64,000 nt of DNA from Silurus meridionalis (taxonomy: Eukaryota; Chordata; Actinopteri; Siluriformes; Siluridae), in assembly GCF_014805685.1 (NCBI RefSeq), contig NC_060884.1, positions 12,984,356-13,048,355 of the forward strand. The letters run 5' to 3'. The translations under genes were made by a program, and so were the position numbers. The notes under the pieces are model-generated. The model was not told where the DNA came from. It did no database searches and worked only from the letters and a program-made list of their open reading frames with translations. Positions 1 through 11,600 of the stretch are shown one piece after another. The first letter of the stretch is position 1, and every line of letters begins with the position of its first letter.

Positions 1-1313
1 GTGCAAAGGCAGATGGTTGTAGATTGTGATTAAAAAAAAGAATGGAATTGGCAGTGGTAAATACTTATTTTAAGAAGAACAAGGAGCATAGGGTGACGTA
101 TAAGAGTAGAGGAAGGTGCACACAGGTGGACTATGTTCTATGTAGGAGATAGAAGGAGATTGGAGACTGCAAGGTGTTGGCAGGGGACAGTGTAGCTAGA
201 CAGCATTGGATGGTGGTCTGTAGGATGGTTTTGGAAGTGAAGAAGAGGAGGAGGAGAGTAAGGCCTGAAAGAAGAATAAGATGGTGGAAACTGAAGGAGG
301 AAGACTTTAGTGTAAGGTTCAGGGAAGACATCAGACAGGGGGTCGGTGGTGGTGAAGAGGTGCTGGACAATTGGGCAACTACTGAAGATGTGATAAGGGA
401 GACAGATAGAAAGATACTTGGTGTGACATCTAGAAATAGAAACGAAGACAAAGAGAGTTGGTGTTGGAATGAGAAAGGGCAGGAAAGCATAAGGAGAAAG
501 AGGTTAGCGAAACAGAATTGGGATCAGCAGAGAAATGAGGAAGTGAGAGCAGCGATTAAGAGGATGAAGAGTGAAAAGGACCAGATGTCATACCAGTAGA
601 AGCATGGAGATGTTTAGGAGAGATGGCAGTGGAGTTTTTACCAAGATTGTTTAACAGGATTTTGAGAGAAGAGGTGACAATCTGTGAGCAACAGTATGGT
701 TTTATGCTGAGGAAGAGCACCACAGATGCCTTATTTGCATTAAGAATGTTGATGGAGAAGTATAAAGAAGGTCAGAAGGAGTTGCATTGTGTGTTTGTGT
801 ATTTAGAGAAAGCATACTACAGGGTGCTGAGAGAGAAGTTGTAGTATTGTATGAGCAAGTCAGGTGCGGCAGAGAAGTATGTGAGGGACATGTATGAGGA
901 CAGTGTGACAGCAGTGAAGTGTGCAGTAGGAACAACAGACTGGTTCAAGGTGAAGGTGGGATTGCATCAAGGATCGGCTCTGAGCTGAGCTGGAGGTAGC
1001 AGAGTTGAAGATGCTGAGATTTTCATTGGGAGTGATGAGAATAGACAGGATTAGAAATGAGTTTATAAGAGGAACCACACATGTAGGACATTTTGGAGAC
1101 AAGGTGAGAGAGCTTAGATTGAGATGGTTTGGACATGGGATATATTGGTAGGAGAAGTCTGAGGATGGAAAGGCCTAGGAGGAGATTTATGGGGGTGGTG
1201 AGGGAAGACGTGCAGGTAGTTGGTTTGAAAGAGGCAGATTTAAAGGACAGGGTAGTATGGAGATAGATATGCCACACTGTGGCGACCCCCAATGGGAGCA
1301 GCCAGAAGAAAAG
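1..1313 (+). mobile_element. Decayed RTE-like LINE, 5'-truncated
   Basis: The plus-strand frames encode broken pieces of a LINE polyprotein: [39 protein letters not shown], the reverse-transcriptase segment EQQYGFMLRKSTTDALFALR and a pre-terminal segment near 1000-1160. It closes with the family 3' end (ctgtggcgacccccaatgggagcagcc). Frames change several times and the FADD catalytic region is deleted, so it is dead. It continues off the left edge. It lies in the ANKS1A intron in antisense orientation, 130 bases from an exon. Confidence 0.85.
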
Positions 1314-1440
1314 CAATACTGTAACATTTACATAAGCATTTCTCAGGATTTCATGCTAAGAGTATTGTGTTGGGTCAACAAGGGTTTCCGAGTCGTGGAA
1401 TGTTGTTTGCACTGACTAAAATCTAAAACATGGCAATTAC

Positions 1441-1548
1441 TTTAAACTGGGAGAAGCTGTTGGACTTTGAAGGTGCTTCCTCATAGGGCCGCTCTGCGAT
1501 GGAAGCAATTATTCTCTTCCTGTGGCCAAGTAGGCCAATTTTTAACAC
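1441..1548 (-). CDS. anks1a: ANKS1A exon: end of SAM2 and following linker
   Basis: This exon is 36 codons long, in phase 0 at both ends, with acceptor ...ttttctag and donor AAA|gtaatt. It starts [16 protein letters not shown], the last helix of the second SAM domain, and ends in a short serine-rich linker. It is the last ANKS1A exon in the window. The next exon towards the PTB domain is expected beyond the LINE that occupies bases 1-1313. Confidence 0.87.
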
Positions 1549-4390
1549 CTAGAAAACACAGGACACAAATTACATCAGGCCTAGTATTACTCAGTCAAAT
1601 CTAGACCAATGTAAAAATTTCACAACAAGTTCACAAACCATTATTGACCAAAATAATTATAGACGGTCAGATATCAGTAGAAAATGTATCTTTATAATGT
1701 TATTTTTAAAATCAGCATCCAAAAAATAATGTGTAAGCTACAACTAAGTTAGAGGGAAATGTAAACCACTGTTACATTGACAATCTCCAACTCCCACAGA
1801 TTCTTCACACACTCAAGTGTGCGATAGCCACTGGATAAAAAGTTGTGGAGATACTCCCCGAGACCTAGATTGTCCAGCCAGGAGGCCAGCGAGGTACTGC
1901 CATCACAACCCAGAGCTTTCACCTAAAGATTAAAATATTTACGAATAAAGTTGAATAATTAGCAAACATTCCAACTTTATATAAAATTATAAATGGTACC
2001 TTTGGTAGACTCTTTGCTGCATGAAGAATTTTCTTCCTGTGACCGGGGTCAGTGATGCCAATTTCTCTAAGGTCTTCATCTTCCATTACATTACTGCCCT
2101 GCACATTTTTATAAAATCCAATTTGTTAAACTAAATTACATCTGTGTAACTTAACCAGTTATTTCAAAGACGATTAATTTATTTCTGTTATTAAACTAAT
2201 TTAATTATAGAGTAATAGTGATGATTTGTTGTTTGCCAAACAGTCACCTACATCAATGGTATTTATGTTCATTCGTGGAACTAGTCAGATGGACATTAGA
2301 GACTCACCATGAAGCGCAGGTCATCAAATCCATTTAGAAGCAGCTTACTCTCATACTGAGGAAAGCCCACGTGTTCCAACCACTCCCCCACTGATTGCTC
2401 GAGCACACGGCTTCCTGCAGCATCTGCTGAGAGAGGGAGGCGTTTGAGCAATGAGAAGCCATTCAGCCGGTAGCAGCGGCACTCAGAGGCCGAGACATGG
2501 CACTGCCACATCATCTTCGGCCAGCAGAGCCACGGACAACAGCAGCAGCACGGCACGATCCAGGCTTGGTTGAGGGGCCACCAAAAGCAGGGGCCCGCAA
2601 AAATAGAGATGAAAAGGAGCCCTTGTTGTTGGATGGAGGGCAAAGGAGGTAGAGATCTGTAGGTAGTCCTTTTTGAAGAGTGGCTTCAAGGAAGCAAGTC
2701 CAGTCTCGAAAGATAATTTGGCATTGTCCATCTAAAGCGAAGAAATATAGAGGGGCAATGCATACATAGTTCACTCCTTTTTACTTGATTCTAACTATTT
2801 GGTCTTAAAGGGGAGAGGGTTAGTGTTGTGAATGGAAGATCAGAATGTGCTCAGGGAACCTTGCGCTGCAGCAAGATCATCACACCCACAGTGAGCTACA
2901 AAGAGGCAGCAAACTCCTTGATATGCATATGTTCTTTTCTTAGAAGCAACAACCTTCTAGATTGCAAGTCTCAAGCAAACCTATCTGGTGGTCTGTTAAA
3001 CAATGAAAAAAATGTCTTTTTCTGTGACAGAGGACTTTGCGTTATCCAAAAAAAAATTTTATTAATGCATTTTCCTACATACTATTATCTGTCTATTATC
3101 AGACAGAATGCTCTAAAAATCACTGGGTAATGATGTAATTGAGCTACATTGCCAAATGCCTAGAGACATGATACTATTTGCATTATGTCTGCTCATCTTG
3201 AAGATGAAATCCATGTCACATTTCCCATCGATTCATAATTCCTTAATCAATTAGAAACCTTTCAGTGTTGCATATATAGGCAATGCCAAATTAGCCAGCT
3301 CCCGATGACGACTGCTTTCTCTTCACTGCAATCCAAATGCTACTGGTCCTTCTTGGCTTATATGCACTCCGGTGGTCTAGCATGCCAGAGCAGAGCACAT
3401 CATCAAAGCAGGCAGAGGCAAACCATGATCCAGCAGAATGCAGGTGAGCTTGAATGATAGACAGATAGCCCCATTAGAAAACCTTGCAGGTGGTTTCTTC
3501 TCTTCCCCTGAGCTCTGTCCTTGCCTGTCGTTCCTAAAGGTGCTGCTCTTGGGACCAGGCTTAGCTGCATCCCCAATTCAGGTGGCGCACAGTCCCAATG
3601 GCAGCTGCAATCACCACTCACAAAGCAAAACATCCAGATGATACACTCCTCCTCCCGAAACCCCCCAGCAGCTCTGTCCTTCCTTGGCTGCAGTAAACAA
3701 TCCCTTGCTGTGGAAGTGCCCTCATCCTAATCCTGTTTTTGCAATTGTGTTTCCCTTGTTCCTTCTCTTGCTTCTTTTGTGAGCGTTCCTTCTTGTCTCT
3801 CTTCCTTGCGCTCTCTCTCATTGACACTGACTTGTCTGCAAGCACTGCAGGGCTGCCATATGCTGGTGATGCTGTGTGCCGCTGCACAGCATATACACGT
3901 TCTATCCCCCCCCTCCCTTTCCTTTACTGTCTCTCTGTTTCTCACACACGCTCCCTCTCACAGTCTTTTTCTCTCTTTTCCACAATCAATCCCCAACCCC
4001 TCTCTCCTTCTCTCTCAGTGCCCCCCTCTCTCTCTTTCCACTCACCATGCTGATTAAAATTGCACGCAGGCACTCTGATCTTGCTGGTGCAGAAAGGACA
4101 TCATCAGAGGCAGAAGCAAAAGATAGACAAAACCCAAATCACAAACGAGCATGCCAGGATCAGCCGGAGAATAGAGAAAAAACAAGGGGAGTAATGTTGA
4201 GGTTATTTGTTTCTGCCCCAATGCACACTTAAGTGCTTCTAGGGTTTGTGCACTGTCCCTATGAAAAATTAAACCACCACCAAGGCATACACCATGGTAC
4301 AGTACTAAGGGGAATTACATCTATGAACATTACACTGTGCCTCTGAGTGCTGAGGCTGTATGTTAAATCTTAAAGTCAGCAAAATGGACA

Positions 4391-4441
<51 letters not shown>

Positions 4442-4528
4442 TTGTCTTTCTATCCAGTCCTTTGACATAGGTTCTAATGCAGCTAATTAAAGCTATGCCA
4501 ATACCTTTGCTTAACCCTAACTGTAACA

Positions 4529-4604
<76 letters not shown>

Positions 4605-4615
4605 AAGCACACGCA

Positions 4616-4657
<42 letters not shown>

Positions 4658-4659
4658 CA

Positions 4660-4712
<53 letters not shown>

Positions 4713-4786
4713 TTCTCTTACTATCCAGTCCTTTGAGGAGCTTCCTTTGACATAGGTTCTAATGCAGCTAATTAAAACCTGTAACA

Positions 4787-4846
<60 letters not shown>

Positions 4847-7158
4847 TTTGAAAAGGAATTATGACATTTCCACATCATGCCAGCAGAGGTCATGCACATT
4901 TGCATTTATATTTACAGCAATTAGCAAATACCCTTTTGTAAAATGGCTTAAATAAGTGCTTTGTATTTTTTTTTTTTTTTTTTATCAAAGATAATATCAT
5001 GATAGTTCACTAGGTCAGGCCAGTAAGAATATCACCAAGCTGAAACCCTGTAGGGGTAGGCTGGGTCACCCCCTCCACACTTCAAGCATAACCTCTACTG
5101 ACCATGCTCACTTCCAGGTCACTTTCTGAACTTTCTGAACCATTTACATTGTGCTGCTTGTATTATGTGACCCTTGACTAATCATTTTAACTTTGCTTGT
5201 TTGTATTTGACTTTAGGTCTGTGAATGTTAGAGGTATAAAAAAAAACATTGCCTATTTAATAACACTGTTTATTGGATATTAAAACCTCTTCATACAAAT
5301 CTTACAATTTAAAGTTTCTACTTGTAAAAAAGACTTTGGCTATGGATCCAGTGCTGGTTGGATTCAGGTACCCGGGAGCTCATGCTAAACAATTCACACA
5401 TTTTTAGTCTATAGTGAAGAAATTGAGTTGAGTTACCACGGCAGTGCAATTTTCTTGACAGAGATCTTCCATTGTTTTATTTATTTCTCTTGTCCAATTA
5501 TAGTGTTCTGTAATGATACAAACCCTATATAGATTTGAAGGTCTATTAGGTAGTACAGGAACCACATCATGGCCATGTTTATGATAACAAGTTTCCTCAT
5601 AATCTGTTTTTTCTAGCAAATTTTGACCAAATGAAAATACCAAAAGTCATGGATTTTTTAAGTCCCTAAAACACAGAATATTGTATTACTTTTCCCTCAC
5701 ATACTAAAAAAATTTTCAAAGAGACCTAATGTTTATAAAATTCCCATAACCCAGGGGTGTCCAGAGTCCTGCTTTAGATCCAAATACAAAGCCTGTGGCT
5801 TTTCTATTATAATTTTTTCTGACAACACCTGCACACTCATTTACAGAATTAGGGTTAATCATTGCTACTGACAAAACTTGTCAAAGTCTCTTGTCAACGT
5901 ACTGATACACACTTTTGTACCACATTTGAAAACTATGAATACCTAGCAATAGTGCACAAGTTTAGCTATAGCATGTCTGTCTTTCTGTTCTTTGTAAACA
6001 AGGTACTTGACTTGGAAAACACCAAAGAGAACAGCCTGTTTGTGAATCTTTATTTGATGTCTATCAACCTATATCAGCCACAAACCATGAAGGAATTGTA
6101 TTGGCTTTTAGGATCTGACAGTCAACTCAATGCTTGCCAAATGGGTCCTGTTATTCAGATTAGGATTCATGCTCACCAGAATCTAAAACATTAAAGCTGA
6201 TGTACTGTTACAAACCCATGATGGAAATCTTGAATCTTAGGTTTTACAGATAATAATGAATTTAGCTTGTAACATAACACTTATCAAAAAAGAGATCATT
6301 AACAACATTAATTAACAAGAAGAATCCATACTCCTCTAATACTCCTGGATTTAATTATTTGTATGAATGGCAATTTAATTAATTATGATCATCATGGTAG
6401 TAAGGAAAGGATTAACTTAGAAATTTAACTTACAAAATTAAATTCCAGTGGCTTTTACTTGAATATTGAATAGTGACTTTCCTATGTCTAAGCATATTCC
6501 CCATTCAGGACCCAGCGCCACCCCCCACACCCCCACCACTCATGGGACTTACACCTATTTCATTATTGTATGATCTGCCACTTTTTCTGTGGTCTGGAAA
6601 ACCTTCAGAAAAGCTCACAGTTTTACAGTCCCACAGCATGAACAGCCCTGAGAGATGAATAGTCCTATGGGACTATTTGAAGAGCAAAGTTCAATGCTGA
6701 AGAGCCACATAGATAACACCCACAGTTGACCAGGGCAGATGGGGAGACTGGGTAAGATGGGACTTTATATACCTTGAAGTCAGACTTCCACTGAAAAATC
6801 TAGGTACAACATATTATACTGCTCAATCTCCTAAAAACAGTGGCAGACACCTTTAGGGCAGACCAGCATACATCATTTGCAGCCTGCACAATTCCATGCC
6901 CTGGGGTATATAATGAACTGGATGGCATATGGTCCAGATGATTCTTTTGGTCCTGGATCCCAGCAGAGGATATTCTGGCTTCCAGATTGATCAGAAACTT
7001 TCATAATGAACATCTAGACTAGCCTTGGTGAACAGACATCTCAGCTTTGGGAGCGGCCTGTTAAAGAGGGGGGCAGGGACAGTACACATAGAATAACTCA
7101 AAACATTGCCTGTTTTACGGATTTGTTAATTCTTCATCTGTGTCTCTGTTCACACATG

Positions 7159-7224
<66 letters not shown>

Positions 7225-8549
7225 TAGATGGCTGTGCAACCATACCATTTCCCCCAAAAAACTAACATTAAAGCCTTAAAAACCAAAGGAAGCCTTATAA
7301 TATGTTTCTTAAGCAGTGCTGATGTTTGCAGCATTCTGTAGACAACACGGAAGAGATGGTGAAATATTCTAATCCCTGTGTTAAACACGAATATGCATGA
7401 AAGTAGAGATAATCAGCCAAAAGGAGGGTAATCATGTGTGCTTTCAGTCTGTCTGAACAGTGCTCACAACTTCATAAGCGTGAATATTATCTCAAAATAC
7501 GATCAGTACAACACTCGTTTTTTCATATTATTCTAATTCAGGTGCCCCGTTTAATACAAACACCTGAGCACATTTTTGGATTCATATATGAGTAAACAGT
7601 TATCAATAATAATTTACTAACACATACTTAATTACCTACTTACTTCCTATGCTCTCTATAAAATAACAATGCTGTGACTTGAAAGTATACATGACACTTT
7701 AACAATAAAAGCATAGCGTTAATGTAGACTAAATGAAAATTTTATTTATTTATTCAATTATGCCTAAATTGCGAACTTCCGAGAAACAACAATTACGGAG
7801 ACATTCCTACAGTGACAGATATGATAGTAATATGCTAGTAATAATGGAGCATTAAGAATTCCTCAAATCCCACAAAATAGATTTAATAATGTGTTTAATA
7901 AACAATAATCACATTTATTCCTGCATTGCCCTAGCCATATCTGTACAACTGTAGCAGCATCACTCCAGAAAAAAAAGCATTTCAAATTCACCCATTTATA
8001 GGTATAACTTTGGGACATAGCATGAGTACAGGAAGCTTGAGGCCTAATTACCCTGGGCCACAGGCATGATGAGTACTGCTGTATAATTAGGCCACTTCAT
8101 ATTAAACCAGGTCAAGCCATTAATTTTATATCACATGGTGACTATCGGTATAAAAAATGCTGGACACACAAAGTGAGTTGAACAGGATATGGATAAATGA
8201 CAGCCATGCAAAAGTTGTACAATGTATATAGAAATGTGTTAAATAACGTGCAAATATTGATTATTTTGATCTGTAAGTAACTGAAATATCAACGTGTATT
8301 TCTGTCTAAACAATTTGCTTTATTTTGAACAATCTGAGCAAATGCAATGATATGAAACTATACAGTCTACAGAAGTCTACAGCTTCTTTAATCTGAGTTT
8401 TGTTTGAGGAGGAGACAGATGCTTTGTCCTTGTCTCTCTGTGGTGTAATATTACCTGCTAGCTGGTACTCTTTGGAGAGTTTGATGCCACGGTCAATTAA
8501 TGTCATGATCTTCTCAATCTGGTGGAGTATAATGACAGGGACATAGTCA

Positions 8550-8624
<75 letters not shown>

Positions 8625-11600
8625 CTTTGACAGATTGCAAAACATATTAACTTAAGAGAAGTACAGGTTTCCCCCATCCAAGCTCATTACAATCAATGGA
8701 TTTGAATTGGGATATTCTTTTACACCAACCATTAGAGAAACATTAAATGTAAGTGGTCTAATTTTTTACTTAATAAATTCACGAATGGCTAAAGATCAAA
8801 TAAAAAAGCATTTTAGAAAATGTTTCCTTAGTAAAAAAAAAAAAACACTTGCTTTTAATAGGCAACATTTAACTAGAGAAATAAAATATGTAAATGTTCC
8901 AGAAGTGATATTAGAGGTCCCAAAACTCTGCTCTTTGCTAGTGGCATCAAAAAGGTCCTGGATTCATTTAGCATTCACATTGTGACACCAAGGCTAAAAT
9001 GGAAGATGCCCAGAATCTTTAACAACTCTTCACATTTTCCACTCCAAATTAATCTACTTGCATTCCATATTGGATCACCCACCCCATGGCCATATATCAT
9101 CACAGTTTATATAGATGAAAAAATCAGGGCAGCTCCTACTGCAAATGCGAAAGTTAGATAACCCTTTCTTTGTGCAGAGTTGTTTTGTACATTTTAAATA
9201 AGATTAGCATTTTTACCTAGCCAAATAAATGAACAAATGATTTAATTTAGTGATCATATGGTTTGAGACAGAACAGAATACACATTAGGTAATTAACATA
9301 TTAAATAAAACAATATTAAAGGGACAGGTCTATATCTGCTTTAAGGAAGTGACTAGGCACCTGTTCACTTCATAAAATCTGCATGATTTAAAAGATGATA
9401 TGCTTTTACTCTATTCAGTATCCTCCAAAAGTATTGGAACAGCAAGGCTAAGGACATTTTTGCATTGTCGTGTTGGCTAGGCCCAATGGTTGTGCATTGG
9501 TTTTTATCAATTTTCCTTCTGTTCTCAGCTTCACAATTTAATTCAATGAATTTTTATTTGTATAGCGCTTTTAAGAATGAACACTGTCTCAAAGCAGCTT
9601 TACACATATAATGTGGTGATAATAATGAATAAGAAGTTCTTTATAAGTGTAAGTTTGTCCCTGATGAGCAAGCCGGTGGCAACTGTGGCGAGGATAAACT
9701 CCCCGAGATGGCAATGACATTCTTCCATAGACATCACTATGGTCTTCATGTGTTTTTTTTTTTTCAGCAAAATCCAGCATAGGCAAACCCAGCAAATTAA
9801 CAAAGAGTAGAAATTGCAGCTTTTAATCCAACAATGTATAGCTGGCCAACCGAAAACATGTCAGTCTCATGTTGTTTGAACAAATTGTGCTTTAATTTAA
9901 AAGGTGCCATGTTCTAAGTTGTTCATAAAATAGAAAATGAATAGTGAAAATCTGACATTTTATCTTTTGCTTGCAAAAATCCAAATGTATTTTAGTTTAT
10001 AGCTCTATCAGAGAAAAAAGCCTTGCTGGCTCAATACTTTCAGAAGGTACTATACAGGTGCCTCCTATTGAAATTGATTATATATAATCCAATATTTTAT
10101 TTCCAAACTGAATTTCCAGCAAGATTTGTAACTTGAAGGGAAAGATTTAAGTATAGAATGAATCTATTAACAAAGTGTTATGCATCATAAAAACTTTACA
10201 TTTCAACAACTAACATTACTTCCTGAACTTTTCCAGAAACCAACTATTGATTCAGACCAGCACAGCTTTTGTTAGAGCACCTAGATAGGCAGAATGACTC
10301 ACCTTCTCCCAAACATCTTTCATTCTACATTTTCATGCACAAATGTTTGCCCAGACTTGTGTGAGAAGCAGAAACTGCTACAAAAAATAAAATTTATCTG
10401 GCGAACAGCTTGGATCATAGAGGTGGCCACAATTGTCCAGGCAAATGCTAGGCGACAAGTCATAGGCAAATGGCGTCAAAATGCAGCGCTGGTGTACAGC
10501 CATTTGCTGAACTTTATTTTAACAGACTACAACAGGCAAAACCATACTGAGTGCCAGTGTAAGTACAGAAGAAGGCATCCCATCTTGTGTGGGCAGAACA
10601 ACATAAAAAAAAGTAAGTCTATTTTCAATAATGCGGAGGTAAGAACCAGAATTTGAGCCTAAAGAGCAGACGTGTTTAGTGTGAACTGTGTAGGCCAGTG
10701 ACCCAATAAAGATAAATAATAAGGGAAAATATTAGAGTATCTGAAACTGTTTTTTTTTTTTTTTTTACAAGACTTGTAGTTTCACCAAAAGATTCCAGGA
10801 ACATGAAACTCAACCTTATCAATCACCTGTCAGATGAGGTGGCATGGAATTTTGCAAAACAATTGTGTAACTCTTCAGTATTGCAGCAACTGAGATATCC
10901 AATTATTTTCACATGGTGCAACATTTCTGTGCAATGGATGCAGCATTTTGTAGTATTCATATTCATGCCCTGGTGAATTTTATCCTGTTACACAGTATAA
11001 TGATGATGATAGTTTTGCTTGCGATAAGGAACGTGCATGTACTATTTACTGCATGCATGTACAAACATTAAACCCTCGAATCACAACACTGTGCTTTATT
11101 ATATTAAACGCTGGAGTATTTCTCTCCTATTAGCCTATTTGAATACACCATCTAATATTTTCATTATATTTTGTCATTTTTATGATATTATTACCAAATC
11201 AAGATTGAATAACAAGAGATTACTTTTTAACTGTACAAAATATTATACATATACAGACATTATATATTATGCACTGTATATGGTATACGCATAAATAATT
11301 ATTCTGAAATAATACAACCATTAAAGTCAAATATTACTCTTTTACAGAAAAAATTGTTTAGAAATATATATATATTTTTATATATATTATTGTTATCTTG
11401 AACCAGGACAAGGCAAAAGAATAGTAATAAAGAATGTGTATTAAGAAAAAGCAGTAAAACATTAGTTGTAGACCTAAACCTTAAAGTTCCCAGGCTTTAA
11501 AAAAAAAAGAAATTGTTTCTGCAGAGCCAGCAATAAGGAGCATCTCACAAGGTCCATGCTAATGAGAGAAGATGTGAGAGCCAGCAGTAAAAAAAAATGT

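Noticed and set aside
1..1313. A host gene with reverse transcriptase
   Set aside because: Broken frames and the LINE family 3' end show a dead retrotransposon, and three more copies occur in the window.
2828..4232. Several plus-strand frames of 70-118 codons
   Set aside because: They overlap each other in a pyrimidine-rich intron and show no domain or splice logic.
4305..4838. Long open frames of alternating Cys-Val or Thr-His
   Set aside because: They are translations of (CA)n repeats; no splice or start context.
5404..5643. A cysteine-containing 79-codon minus-strand frame
   Set aside because: I recognise no domain. It could be a fragment of an old gene or repeat, but nothing supports this.
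8560..8630. Tyr-Ile repeat segment in an open frame
   Set aside because: It is the translation of an (AT)n microsatellite; only the adjacent exon 8455-8518 is real.
10294..10656. A 120-codon plus-strand frame in the ANKS1A intron
   Set aside because: No family resemblance, no splice or promoter context; chance frame in AT-rich intron.
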